Shown here piece by piece: positions 35,133 through 46,396 of a DNA stretch of 64,000 nucleotides. The translations under genes were made by a program, and so were the position numbers. Every line of letters starts with the position of its first letter. Within the stretch, counting starts at the first letter, position 1. The notes under the pieces are model-generated. The model made no database searches, was not told where the DNA came from, and was given only the letters and a program-made list of their open reading frames with translations. This DNA is from Calycina herbarum (Eukaryota > Ascomycota > Leotiomycetes > Helotiales > Pezizellaceae): contig LLEY01000017.1 of the NCBI GenBank assembly GCA_001414485.1, forward strand, positions 124,001 to 188,000. The letters are read 5' to 3'.

Positions 35133-37392
35133 ATGTCCGACGACTCCTCCGACCTCTCCTCTGTTCCATCTGAGGATGAGACCAATCTCCAATTAGCAAA
35201 GAAAGATGGTATCCTGAAATTCTTTTCCAAGGCTCCTCGCAGTGCGCCCCAAGCCAAAGTTGAGGCCTCACCACCACGCCCAAAGAGAGAACCCTCCCCG
35301 CCACATGAATATGTTCTGGCAGATAATCCAGATCTAGCTGTTAGTACTTGCATATGCCGACCCTATTCCTCTCGTTTGACGCGTGGAAAACGCGCTCTTT
35401 TATTGCTAGAATGGCTCTAACCTAAGGATGCAGTTCATCGTCATGTTCCGATCGCGCTTCACGGAAGCTTTCCCAAAATCTCTTGCACATTTCGGACCCC
35501 AAGAACTCGAACGAGACATTGTCAATACAGTCCCAGGAGATTATGCAGAGCAATTCCTATGCGCACTGCTTGGATTGTTATTGAACCGGAAGCAAGATGT
35601 CAAGTAAGTGCCTTTGCGCAAACTCAAGATGCGCAACGGGCTAATCAAACATAATTACAGATCAGGACACTACAATAGAGCGTTAGAGGAAGCGATATCA
35701 ACACATAAGGCGCAATGGGCAAAAGACTGGGAGAGCAAGAATCCTTTGTCAGGAGGTGCAACCTTTGGCAGCATGTCTCCAACCGAACGGGTGGGTCTTG
35801 CTTTGGAAACATTTGTTATTTTTTTTATCAAACATCAGGGCAGAACTTTGAACAGGGGTTATTATGTTGCGCACTTGTGTCGAGTTCCATTTCTTGGTTC
35901 AGAGCAATTAGCTCTTATTGTCCCCTACTGTTGCTCTTTTCCATTATTTCAGTCTCGTTACTGTCTTTAGGACATTTGCTAACCCTACCCTAGCTTACCC
36001 TTTTGCGTACTCTTATTCTATGGGCACTGGCTTCATCCGATATAGTTAAGGGCATGATTCAAGCTTCGTACAAACAAAATCGACAAGAAGATGATCTCAA
36101 CCAACCATATTCAGTTCAACCTTGGGGCTCCGATGGAGATAGACGACGTTACTATTTAATTGAAGGCCTAAACGACACTCATTTCCGTGTTTACAGAGAG
36201 AGTAATCATACTGGCATCAAGCGCACATGGTGGAGTGTAGCAAGCAATATTGATGAATTGAAGCAACTGGTACGAGTTTCCTCCTTTCGTGTTTATCATC
36301 AACCTTCAGACCTGGACTTCTACTACTGTATCATATCTCAATTTGCCTGTCATTAAGCTAACCTTTTCAACAGTCTGAGAAACTTACCAAAGAGGACGGT
36401 GGTCAGAAAGCACGTGTGTTAAGTGGAAAGATTTCGGCGGCCATTCCCAGGTTTGAGGCAACTGAAGAGGTATGGCTCTCTGGGCATATTGGTTTGTTTG
36501 CCATGCTAAAAATACATATTAGAAACGCAAGAGTCGAGAGTACAGACAAGCTCGCAAGCAGCAATTTAAACAACGCCCCGAGCCCAACTTTTCACTTTAT
36601 GAGGGTCGAACTCGTGGAAAGCGAATGAAGTACACTTACTCCGATGATGAAGATGACATTTATTCGGACACGACCACAAGCCGCCGTTCTACACGAAATA
36701 CCCGAAGAAACACCCCTGAGGGCCCTACAGTAACGCAAAGCGGACGCCAGGTCAAATCAAGACAAGGCGGAGCCTACGGCGAAAGTGTTTTGAGTGGTGC
36801 TCGCGCTTCAGTTGGCCTCACTGATGAAGCTGATAATAGTGAAAGCACCGGAGGTCGGCCCCGAAGAGCTGCTGCAGCTGCAGTTGCTACTAATGGTCGT
36901 CCAAAGGGGGGCAGGCATATCGAGGGTTACAATAATGTTGACGAAATGACCAGCGATGAGGAAGGCGACGCGAGTGAGCAGGATTATGGCGACGACGAAG
37001 AGGATGATCACGTATCTCTTGCAAGTGATGTGGATGATCAGGACGAGCTCACCGATAACGAAGAGGAAGCGGAGGTTCCTGTAAAGCAAAATGGAGAGAA
37101 GAAGAGTCTCCTAGTCAAACTCCCAATAAAGACGCCAACCCCAGAAAAGAAGACCTCAATAAAGTTGAAGCTCTCGCCGGAGAAAGACCAGAAATCAACC
37201 CAACCAACCGACAAAGATGGATCAGGAAACGCTGTTGCTGAAAATCAGAGCAACCCGATCAACATCGCTACAAAATCGCCAGCCCCTCCAGCACCTCTAT
37301 CTCCAAGATCACCTCTGGCCTTCCGCGGAAGCCCCGAGAAGCGTCCTGCCGCGTTACCCCCTTCAATTGGTGTTGGTTTTGGAGGTTCTTAA
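35133..37392 (+). CDS. WHIM/DDT-type chromatin remodelling-associated protein
   Basis: Six exons (35133-35339, 35434-35603, 35661-35790, 35994-36269, 36374-36469, 36523-37392) give 582 aa, all joins in phase. The N-terminus is disordered (MSDDSSDLSSVPSEDE). A DDT-like helical region FIVMFRSRFTEAFPKSLAHF and EQFLCALLGLLLNRKQDV is followed by a WHIM1 motif (LTLLRTLILWALASSDIV) and a WSTF-like module GSDGDRRRYYLIEGLNDTHFRVYRE with WWSVASNIDEL. Residues 320-582 are Ser/Asp/Glu and Lys-rich with many phosphorylatable patches. Such proteins are ISWI-partner subunits (ITC1/IOC-type) that read linker DNA length. Partner identity is inference. Intron 3 (203 nt) is the longest here. Confidence 0.82.
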
Positions 37393-37723
37393 GTTTTTCA
37401 TATGGTTTATCAGGGTGGAAAGTGTGAATTCTAAGCGTTTGCGTCGTGGAAAGCATTTTAAGGTGTTCAGGTAGATCAGTGCGAGGGAATTCTACTTGCA
37501 CTACATGTAATCATAAATGTTGGCAAACATTTGTTGCTCCGATAGAGCTTTTAATGGGTATTCAGTATAGACTGAAATAAAAATCCATTGCCTGAACGAA
37601 ACCTCCCAACTGTTACTTTAACTGAAATTCACTTTCTGTGCTGTACATGCAATCGTTTATTTCTACACCCAGAGCGCCATATATACAACACCACCAAAAG
37701 CCTTTGCACTCGTTCATCCACTC

Positions 37724-38403
37724 TCAATCACCACCGGCGCTTTGATTTTGGTAATACTAATTGATATCAGTAAAACAAGGTATATCACCAAATCGAGTCC
37801 AACTCACGTCTCCCATTTCCGCAGCTAGTTTCTTCTTCTTCGCAAAGCTTTTTGGAATTGCCCAATTATTCGTTCTCCACCACCACCTGCGAGCTCTGGC
37901 TCCTACACTCTCTCCGTGTAAAACAGCGTTCTTATTCCAGTATCTCCAACCTTGTAACGCAAGAGTCCAAACCATTCCTTGTAACAAGGGAGCGCAAACC
38001 TGCAAGATTCATATCAATATCCCCTCGCATGTATTCCCCAGAAATTGATAACTCATACCTGATCTCTGAGCGTAATCAATGCCACCTTCCAATATGAATC
38101 CACCCCAGCTATACTCGACAAGTAACTCTGCTCGAATCGTAAATCCGGTAATGGGGGAAAGCTTTGTCGTCTAGGTATTGGTTTTAAGACGCTGCATGGG
38201 ATATCCTCGTCATCTTCTTCTTCGTCCTCGTCTATACCTTCGGAGTCGTATTCGTAGAGGGGGTATGAGGGATGGGAGACTTTGACGGGTTCTTTTTGGG
38301 AGGCGGCGGTTGAGGGGTTGAGGTCGTGGGTTGGGGATGGGTCGCGTTTTATGGAGGCTGTTTGGATGGTTTCGGCAACTTGGAGGGGGATCGAGGAATC
38401 CAT
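37724..38403 (-). CDS. DUF1770 domain protein
   Basis: Exon 1 (38403-38059) and exon 2 (37999-37808) are certain by phase. A third short exon (37756-37724) after a 51-nt GTGAGT...AATTAG intron would give 189 aa ending NQSAGGD. Reading straight through instead stops at 37757 (195 aa). Features: Pro/Ser-rich start, acidic EDEEEDDEDIP run near 75, RRQSFPPLPDLRFEQSYL, then YWKVALITLRDQ and the Trp-rich block GMVWTLALQGWRYWNKNAV with ARRWWWRTNNW and a basic KSFAKKKKLAAE. This matches the fungal DUF1770 layout; the biochemical role is unknown. Confidence 0.75.
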
Positions 38404-40361
38404 TTTGTGTATGGTTGTTTTGTGGTTGGGTTTTGGGTTGATACTGTGCTTTTGGAGGAGAGCTTGGAAGATGATGAAGCTGGTGCTTGATGCCGATGAG
38501 AAGCCGGACCGGGTATCGGACCGCTTTCGGCTTCGATCGGTCAATTTCTCAACACCAAGGCCTTTCAGGAATTCATGGCTGGCCTTCTCTGAAGGTTATT
38601 CAACCCCGCAAGACTAGGCAATCAACTCAATGGTGCTGAAAGGCTAGAATAATTGACACTAGAAGCGCAAGTCAAGTTAAGAAGACAGAGAGCCCAACAA
38701 AACAACAAGGCTGGGCAGCTTCTGCTTTTTCCTTAGAGCAATCACGATCGACTCGAGTTCAAAAAGAGCCACTTTGTTCATCAGATTGAAATTTTCTAAG
38801 GACATATTTCGTTCTGCCCCAATCCAACTTCTTCCTTTCACCCCCCGCGATTTGTTTTCTATGACAAGAAACCGTATATAGTTATACTCTGAAATGAACG
38901 TGCATTCCTTTCTCCTTGATGGTCGAGGGTGGTCAAGGGGCCAGACCGACATCAAAATACACAGAGCCTCGTCTAGAAGTGCCCCGCTAGTCGATGTCAA
39001 GTTGGGGAAGGAATGATCTCGACGGACAATCTTCTCTCTCAAGTCAACTCAGCGGACCGCGAAACCTAGTCGTGTTCGGGAAACTGTTGTTTTTCCACGT
39101 TAAGACGCTCCTTCCCTTTTCATTCGTCGCCTACTCAACCATCAGGGCATAGATAGTTCTTTCTTTATTTCTAGAATTTGAAGAGCGCGGGCAGCGCTGG
39201 GTCAGTTTCTCACTTGTTTTCATCTCAAAATAGTTCGATTTACTTGCCGCAGTAGCATGGATGCAGTCTCTCAAGTTCATGGTACTTGAGTTTTACGGTG
39301 TGACTTGGTGTAGATTTTATTATTTCTTTCAGTATAATAGTGTCATCTCATCTAAAGTTTACATCTCTGGCTCTGCTGGATTGAATAATGATTAAGCTGA
39401 CACGAATATGCCACGTCCAATTGCTGAGTTCTTACTCGCAAGAAAATCTTGCCTCGGTAAACATGAGGCTTCAATAATGAATGATGTTTTGACTGCTGCC
39501 TAGCTAAACAACAAGGGTGGGCCAATGACGGCCACAACTTTCTTTACACTTCCTACGGAGTATTCGGTTTTAATAAACCCTATCGGTTCTCCTCATTTGA
39601 AGGATTTCATTACTTCTTAAGTCCATATTTTTCAATGGCTGTTTATACGACAGAGTATCATTCTACCACGGCATTTCTAGGCAACCACATTTGCCAGTAC
39701 ATTCGCTTCCGTTTCTGTACGATTCGCTACCGACAGTAGGCGATAATAGTACCACGAGAAGTCTCTTGACTTTCCTACGAGCCAAATACGAAGATTGTCC
39801 GTACCTCATTTTATTTTGCAGCCCATCCTTTTCACTGCAAATTATAACACCAGCCGATTCGTTCCCCCGCCTATGGTGCTTTCCAGACAAGCAGCCAAGA
39901 CCGGTTAAAAAATCACGAATAGAAACTCTAGCATTCTAAATGACACGGCTAAAACTGTGAAGTGATTTCAACTAGCCTTCCAAACATCCGTTGAGGTTCG
40001 GTTCGTAGTGTTTATGACTTTGTTTAGAAGTGTAATGCTTCTTGGACCTTGGTGGGAGGTGAGTGAAATAGGCCATTTTCTCCCCACGTATCCTTGGGTC
40101 TGAGGAGAATTTCCCCTAAATTGAATTTTTAAGTATAACATTACGAGAGTCACAAGCTACCGAGTTACTGAACCTCGTATCTATTTATGATTCCCTGCAG
40201 CATTGTTTACTTCTGACAAAGATTTTTTGGATTCGTCTTGGCAAATAAAAATACATAAGTTTCTCATTTCCCAACTCTAAAGTCTTTTTGCTACATCAAA
40301 TTCCAACATCAATTCCCTAGCAAATTATTTGAGTTCATCAGTGCCACTAAACACCTCGAAG
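38404..40361. other. Intergenic; DUF1770 promoter, repeat-like DNA, promoter of secreted protein gene
   Basis: No gene supported in about 1.96 kb. The 38840-39125 part shares motifs with 3825-4160: CCCCCGCGATTTGTTTTC at 38844, GTTGGGGAAGGAATGATC at 39000, and GACGCTCCTTCCC at 39105. The 40100-40361 part is AT-rich with a CA-rich leader before the ATG at 40362. Confidence 0.4.
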
Positions 40362-41054
40362 ATGTTTTCTCGCATTCACATTTCCCTCGCGGCCATCCTT
40401 GCGGTCGCATCCGCTGCACCACATCCACAAGTCCCCCCTCCAACAGTTGATTGGATCACTATAATCCAGCCAACCGTCAAACTCGCCAATTCTCCCCTCC
40501 AAGGACAGCGTATAAACGCCGCTGATGGAAGCTTTTACATCGGAAAAGCGCCAACCACAACCTGTGTCGACACAGCTGCTTGTGACACCTACTCTAACAG
40601 AACGACGATTGCTTTTTCTGCAAACTTTGGTACAGGAAACCTAGTTAGTAACCACTCCTCCTCTTAAAGACCCTCCTCCTCTTAAAGACCCTCCTCCTAT
40701 CAAAGATACCTACACAATCTAATTCCTTCTTCCCAGTCCGTCGAAGTTCCCGGGGGTCAATTCGCATACGTCCTCCCCACAGGAGAATTTGAATACACAA
40801 CTCCCGATGCTATTGCCCCTGATGGTGCGATCTCCGACGGATTCAGACGCTGGGAGAACTTCCCGCCCTCAAGAGCCATTTATGCAACGATTGGTTTTAG
40901 AGGAGGGCAATGGTTCGCTTGCCCAACGGAGGAAGAGGATGTGTATCAAGTTCTAGCAGCGGCTTTTGCGTCTGGAGCTGGCTGTACTGCCTTTGAGATG
41001 CATGCTGATGAGATTTCGGACAAGTCTCCACAAGCTTATGAGTTTACTGTCTGA
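40362..41054 (+). CDS. Small secreted cysteine-containing protein
   Basis: Two exons (40362-40643, 40737-41054) give 199 aa. Exon 2 carries no ATG near its start and is supported by splice phase and codon-like composition. The N-terminus MFSRIHISLAAILAVASAA is a signal peptide, with likely cleavage before PHPQ. The mature part has four Cys (TTTCVDTAACD, WFACPTE, GAGCTAFE), suggesting two disulphides, and a Gly/Phe-rich C-terminal domain (GGQFAYVLPTGEFEY, IYATIGFRGGQW). I do not recognise a characterised family; similar proteins of ascomycetes are listed as hypothetical secreted or cell-wall proteins. The intron contains three copies of an 18-bp CCTCCTCCTCTTAAAGAC-type repeat. Confidence 0.7.
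40655..40711 (+). repeat. 18-bp tandem repeat inside intron
   Basis: Two near-perfect and one diverged copy of CTCCTCCTCTTAAAGACC fill most of the 93-nt intron of the secreted protein gene. In one frame the repeat reads PPPLKD-PPPIKD, so an in-exon origin is conceivable. Confidence 0.6.
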
Positions 41055-41399
41055 GTTTTGCTTTTGAGAGGAGCAGCGTGATGGGTGCTGTTTTATGGTG
41101 CAAGAAGCAAAAAAGTGCACCACTTATTTCATAGCATAAAATCAAATTTAATACGTACCTTTGTTGTAACCTATTGATTTTTTGGCTTCAAGACCATGTT
41201 AAGCTAGAAGAGATCCTTTCAGAGCATCGAAAGCAAAACCAAGTTATACTTCCAAGTTCTAATCAACCTTTGGTCTGACCATGACGTGATGTCTCTCTTA
41301 CAATCTTCACTACCTTTACCTTTCGCTAGTTGAATTTGTCGCAAAATTTCTTTTAAAAAAATACCTATACTAAGGAATAGTGACAGGTAAAAGTATGGA

Positions 41400-41510
41400 G
41401 CAGCAAGTTTGGGGACTAAAAGGAGCATCGTGAGTAAATTACGGAATACCCAGCAAGCTGCCAAACATCGAGTAAGCTAAAAACAACAATCAGGGACCAA
41501 AAACAGGTAA
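41400..41510 (+). repeat. Minisatellite-like repeat R2, locus 2
   Basis: AGCAAGTTTGGGGACTAAAA, then GTGAGTAA and CGAGTAAGCTA, then CAGGGACCAAAAACAGG align in the same order with 18885-18990. Divergence is considerable but the order of four blocks is kept. Confidence 0.55.
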
Positions 41511-41539
41511 TACCTAGGTTAATATTCTAAATTCTTCCA

Positions 41540-41650
41540 ACTGTTTAGGAAAATTACTTTCAATTGCTCTGACAAGCTGGAACAACGAAATCTAGATAGG
41601 CAAGGCAGACAGGTGGGAATTGATGTATTCACTGCCGCGTTATTGCGAGG
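41540..41650 (+). repeat. Dispersed repeat family R1, copy 3
   Basis: Aligns with 6489-6555: TTAGGAAAATT, AATTGCTCT, GGAACAACGA, then GTATTCACTGCC. It also shares TAGATAGGCA with copy 1 on the opposite strand. Confidence 0.5.
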
Positions 41651-42044
41651 CTCCAAACTATTGAGTGGCCCAAGAATCATACATCGGGATCAAGTAAGCC
41701 AAACGATGCCTTGAGTTACACGATGGTTGCTAGATCTTTCCTAGAGGTTTTATTCGTAGCTGGTCAATATCCTAGGCCGAGCTTTTCTTACTCAAATATG
41801 CTCGCGGGAGTGACCCGGATTCTTCACCCAACCCCTCCAGATTTTAATAGCAAAAAAACCCTCACAACCCAAAAGCGACCGACAGACACTTCGAGAAATC
41901 ATCTAGAACAACTTTTTTCTTTAGTAAAATGCTCAATTGCGATAAATATATACACAAAAGCAAGGTAGGTATAATATATACAAGAACACCACATCCCATC
42001 CCATCTCATCGCATCCCACATCCCCTCTCATCGTCAGACACTAT

Positions 42045-43053
42045 CTAACAATCATCATCCTCTTCATCAACAGGCACAGCAGCAGAGCTAGTAGCCACAG
42101 CCGCCGCAGAGCTGGCCTTTGTGACCATCGTAGTAGGAGTAGCGGAGCTAACAATGGCCTTCGAGCTCACAGCCGAAGCAATCGAAGCGCTCGCCGAAGT
42201 CTTCACAGCAGCTGACGAAGAAACAACAGCACTAGCAACGGTTCCAGAACCCGCACCGCAAGTGGCTACGGCTCCTCCAGGACCAGTGTAGGTGGAGATG
42301 TCGAACCCGTTGTACACATTAGGGATGTATATACTTGGGTCATCCTCCTTGTACGCACCAGGCAACTCAATGCTTGGTCCGCAAGTAGATGTCGTTACTG
42401 TACCGGTGATGGTGAGTTGAGCACAGCCAATATAACTATAAAAATCAGTTCCACTGCTCACTTTCTTTTTCTTGCCAGGAAAAAACTCACAATTGTCCAC
42501 CGCCCAAAGTATTCGCCCCATGCAAAGCAAGCATCTCACTTCGCAGGAGATAGTCACCACTAGCCAACCCCGTAGGAAGAGAAAACTCATGCGTCATATT
42601 ATTCGCAAGCATAATTTCATTGGCCCACGTCCCATTCTCAGAAGTCAACTCATCAATCTTGAACCATGAGCCAACACCCGTAGCGGCAGCAGCATCGGCG
42701 ACGGGCCCGAAGAGGTAGTGTTGTATTGGCCCTGGGTGGGAGGAAGAGTCCCATTGCACTTTGATGGTGTCTCCTGCGTTGGCCGGAGCGGTGGTCTTTC
42801 CCGAGGGAACGGTGTTGCCGTTTACGTTGCAGGTGATGTCATCGGATGTTACGTCGGTCTGAAATTGAGGTTAGTATATTTTGAATAAAGATATGGGCAG
42901 GGAACTTACGACAGGGCTGTTGGATGGTGGCATACGAATGGCGACTTCATAACCAGGGGAAACATCGTTAACCCAGAATTGGTGAAAGTTCTGGTGAGCA
43001 GTAGCAGCACCGGCCAAAGAGGCAATGACAAAGTATTTGCAGTCGGAGAACAT
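42045..43053 (-). CDS. AA9 lytic polysaccharide monooxygenase (former GH61)
   Basis: Three exons (43053-42910, 42858-42491, 42435-42045) give 300 aa. The signal peptide MFSDCKYFVIASLAGAATA is followed directly by HQNFHQFWVND, so signal cleavage exposes the N-terminal His of the copper histidine brace. The second brace-region His lies in HPGPIQHYLFGP or LALHGA, and QFYIGCAQLTI supplies the axial Tyr block. ADITC-like SDDITCNVNG is also typical. After residue about 215 a Ser/Ala/Thr-rich tail takes over and ends DEEDDDC; there is no CBM1 and no clear GPI signal. AA9 enzymes oxidatively cleave cellulose or hemicellulose outside the cell. Introns are 51 and 55 nt. Confidence 0.93.
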
Positions 43054-43781
43054 GATGAAGAAGTGAGTTTTCTTAAGTGTAGTTGTGTCTTGTAAAAAGT
43101 GAATAAATCGAGTAAGTGACGATAATATCTTATAAAATTCAAAAAAGAGCGTAGTGGATTTCAAATCACACCAGTATAAAAGAATGTAAAAGGTAGTGAA
43201 GTGAACCGAAAGTTGGAGTGAATGATATCAAAGTACTTGCTTGATGAAGAGAAGAACTTGCTCATTGTGGGAAGAGAAAGACATTATATAATAAAGATTG
43301 ATTGAGGCGTGACCTCGCTGGAGGAATTTGGCACCCACTGTATCTTGTACAAATTCGTTTCATAGAAAGAGAAACAAAATTAGCGATTGCTCAACGTGTA
43401 ACCCACTTACGAAAAAGGGGGTCTTGGCTTGAGAGAAATTGTGGGGTTTCTTAGTGGCGGGTACTCGCGAGAAACTCTTGTTCAGATGGAAACGACGATG
43501 ACGGAAACTACCCAAAAGACCTAAAGATTGAAATTTTCGAAATTTTCGAAATTGCCATTGAACTCCTTTTAATTTTCCGTCTCTATTCCATGTGTAAAGT
43601 AGAAAATAAGAGAAGTAAAATGGCCATTGCAAAGAACTGAAATAGACTGATCCCCATGCCAAGCTTCCCGAATTTTTAGCTGTTTGACATGCGGCTCATC
43701 TTTATTGCCAAAGTTCCGGTAATCGGAAGTTATTGTCGAGTCGACCCGATTGAGAACCCATTTCGGACGCCATATTTCATC

Positions 43782-44243
43782 TCATCTGCATTTAGATTGA
43801 TTGAATTGCATATGAAATGAATTGGGCCTCGATGCATAAAGAGTATGTAACTCGACACACTCCCCAAAATTTCCGTCCATTCCTCTTCTCACAACATTTC
43901 TTTTTGGGATTTCATCGACTGTCCGTCTCCTCGCCACCAAGTGCGCCAATGGATAAGATATATTCCTACGGGCGTAGGTAAATTTCATCTCATGCAGGCC
44001 GTGTCGTTCGTGGCCAAAGCTGTGCGCTCCATTTGTTTCTCTTCCCCACAAGACGTTTTCGAAACCAATGGTCAAGGATGAATCCCCAAAATCATTCCCA
44101 GAGCCGCCAGAAATATGGGACTCGACCAAATTACCCGGTTGAGCAAACGAAGTTTGGCTGCTGAAAAGTATAAGCGCCAATGAAGTTGATAACCGCCAGC
44201 TTATTTTCCGTATCCTTCGGCATAACCCAGAGATCAATTCCAT
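43782..44243 (-). CDS. Possible orphan secreted protein (weak)
   Basis: An open frame of 153 codons from the ATG at 44243 (further ATG at 44303 in frame). The start MELISGLCRRIRKISW, then STSLALILFSSQTSFAQPGN reads like a signal peptide with a basic n-region and an Ala-x-Ala-like cleavage point. The remainder (one Cys in the middle, one near the end) matches nothing I know. It is the only long frame in an otherwise empty 1.3-kb stretch, but it could be chance; no intron or codon evidence helps. Confidence 0.2.
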   Translation of the reverse strand: MELISGLCRRIRKISWRLSTSLALILFSSQTSFAQPGNLVESHISGGSGNDFGDSSLTIGFENVLWGRETNGAHSFGHERHGLHEMKFTYARRNISYPLAHLVARRRTVDEIPKRNVVRRGMDGNFGECVELHTLYASRPNSFHMQFNQSKCR

Positions 44244-44334
44244 GAAGCAGAAAACAACGAGAAAGCAGGAAAGTGAACTTTCCTCCAAAAACAGACCCGA
44301 CATCAAATAGCAAAATACGACATATCGATTGCCT

Positions 44335-45824
44335 TCACGACCACGATACCGAATTCGAGAGCTCTTTCACAGCAAGCCCAAGTCTTCTGATACCTTCTAC
44401 AATGTCCGACTCGGTATGCCATGCCCAGCAGATGCGAATACTATGCCCAAACCCACCTTCGAGCTTCGAGCGTTCAGCGCTTCCCTCATCCCCTACAATC
44501 TCGAACATCTTCCCATATCCGATTCGTAATTTATGATTTTTCAATGCTTCCGCTGCGAGGACGGAAGTAGGAGGTAGATGGTAAGGAATATTCAGAGATG
44601 TGAAGAAGCCGCCCGATATGCTGGTTTTGGTACCTGATTTCGATATGCAGAAAGCTGGATTTCCAATAGCGACTTGAACACCAAGTGGCACAAGTTCGGA
44701 TTTTATGGCGGCTATCATTCCATGATAACGGGCTGAGTATGTTGGGATTAGCACATTGTTAAGGTGTTTAGCCAAAGCACCAGACGATATAACGTTTTCC
44801 ACGAAGGTCGACATTAAATAACTGGGTGCTCCACCGGACATATTTACCCCGCTAGAAGAAACATGTTAGCAAATTGAGCTTCTGATATCATTCTTTCGCA
44901 TCGAAGTATATCATGGTTCTCTGGCTCAAAAGGAACGCACCTCTTTCCCAGATTACGAATGAATGCATCTGTTCCTTCCGACCAGCCAACTCGAGTCCCA
45001 GGCGCAATGATTTTTGAGAACGATCCATTGCTGACAGCATTTCCATACGTGCTGGTACCCTCAAGTGAACTGTCTACATCCACGAGTCTTGGGGGAAGTG
45101 GTCCTAAGTCGGTGTTAAGGGGTATAGAGGAATCCGTTGGCCATCGTAAAAAGTCATACACGTCGTCGCATACTAGAAGAGCATCGAACTCGCGGGCCAA
45201 CTTGACCAGTTTCTCTCGATGTGAGTTGCTCATTGTCTTCCCACTTGGGTTCGAAAATGTTGGCACACAATATATAACATGCCGATAGATCTTTTCGTAT
45301 CCTTGTTCCACAGATTTCTCGGGTGTATGTTGTCGCCTTTTCTCCTGCCCTGCAGCTTCCAATCCCGCGCGCAGAAAGGCCAAATCGACACCCTCCTTAT
45401 CCTCTGGCACACCTCTAAGTTGACCGGTAAACCCACCATCTTGAAATATTCGGCATGCGAGATGGTATGTTGGCTCAATCATCCAGATATATTGTGTATA
45501 GGAGGGATCGGCGTATCGTGACAATATTGTACTGAGACTGGCGGACGCGCCTCCGGAGACGCAGATTCGAGATGGATCAATCGAGGTAGCATTTTCGTAG
45601 TAGGATGTGCTTAGCCATGCTGCCAGGCTCTTTCGAAATGCCGGACTCCCTAGTGAGGGGCCATATACCAACGCGGAGCTTGCTGCTGCAAAGTCACCCA
45701 GAATCGTGGTCGCCGAATTGTTGATGGCGGCAGACGGAAATAGAGTGGTAGAAGGCCATCCGCGAAGGAGATTGATGTCTTCCACGGATGAGTTCGCGCC
45801 ATCGGAATTTGACACTACTAGCAT
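44335..45824 (-). CDS. PLP-dependent aminotransferase, class I/II
   Basis: Two exons (45824-44941, 44851-44335) across an 89-nt intron (GTGCGT...TTCTAG) give 466 aa. ALVYGPSLGSPAFRKSLAAWL is the N-terminal substrate/PLP region, ICVSGGASASL the phosphate-binding turn, VPTFSNPSGKTMS the conserved NP-G motif, LLVCDDVYDFLRW has the PLP ring-binding Asp and Tyr, and GSFSKIIAPGTRVGW the Schiff-base Lys with downstream Arg. The fold resembles 2-aminoadipate/kynurenine-type aminotransferases, but the substrate is not deducible. The ATG at 45824 is used; the open frame starts 4 codons earlier without an ATG. Confidence 0.9.
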
Positions 45825-46396
45825 GATGTTTGACAACAGAAGAAATGAGAGGGAATTGGAGTATTGGAGTATATGATATAGAAATTGGGCAAAATAAGGC
45901 AGGTGTGGTTACAATTCGAGCACTTGCAACGAAAAGCCTCTCCACTAAGGTTTAGCTGCTGTAGGTGAAGAGTGGGAGAAATCTAGACAAACCGAAGAGG
46001 GGAACTTGCGATGTTGTCAGCCATGTGTTAGATGGCGACAGGCCAGGCGCATGTTGAATTGTTTGAGCTGGCAAACCAGGACTTTCGAGGGCCGATGATG
46101 GTGATACATTTGGTGTTGTGTTAAGAACTGAAGTTCCGGGCAAATATATCCCGAACTGATTCCTGCCTCGCGAATGCATCCATGCCTTTGAAGCTATTAT
46201 TTACTCTGTTATACCCCTATTACTATTACAATAGGTCATGTACGCTTATTTAAGTTACCACGGTAAATGTTCAGGGTCTTGTATGGTAAGATTCGTAGAA
46301 TGGAATTGAGTGAAGTGGAGTGGCGTGCATGCGCCGTCAACTCCATAAAAACAACGCGTCGACTCGAGTTGAGCAACTTCCCATACTCATACCAAG
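45825..46396. promoter_or_regulatory. Divergent promoter, aminotransferase / MYND protein
   Basis: 572 bp between divergent starts; no gene supported. Small frames here have no homology cue. Confidence 0.4.

Larger units (their letters stand above)
41055..42044. other. Intergenic with repeat copies
   Basis: No gene supported. Contains R2 (41400-41510) and R1 (41540-41650) repeat copies listed separately. Confidence 0.4.
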
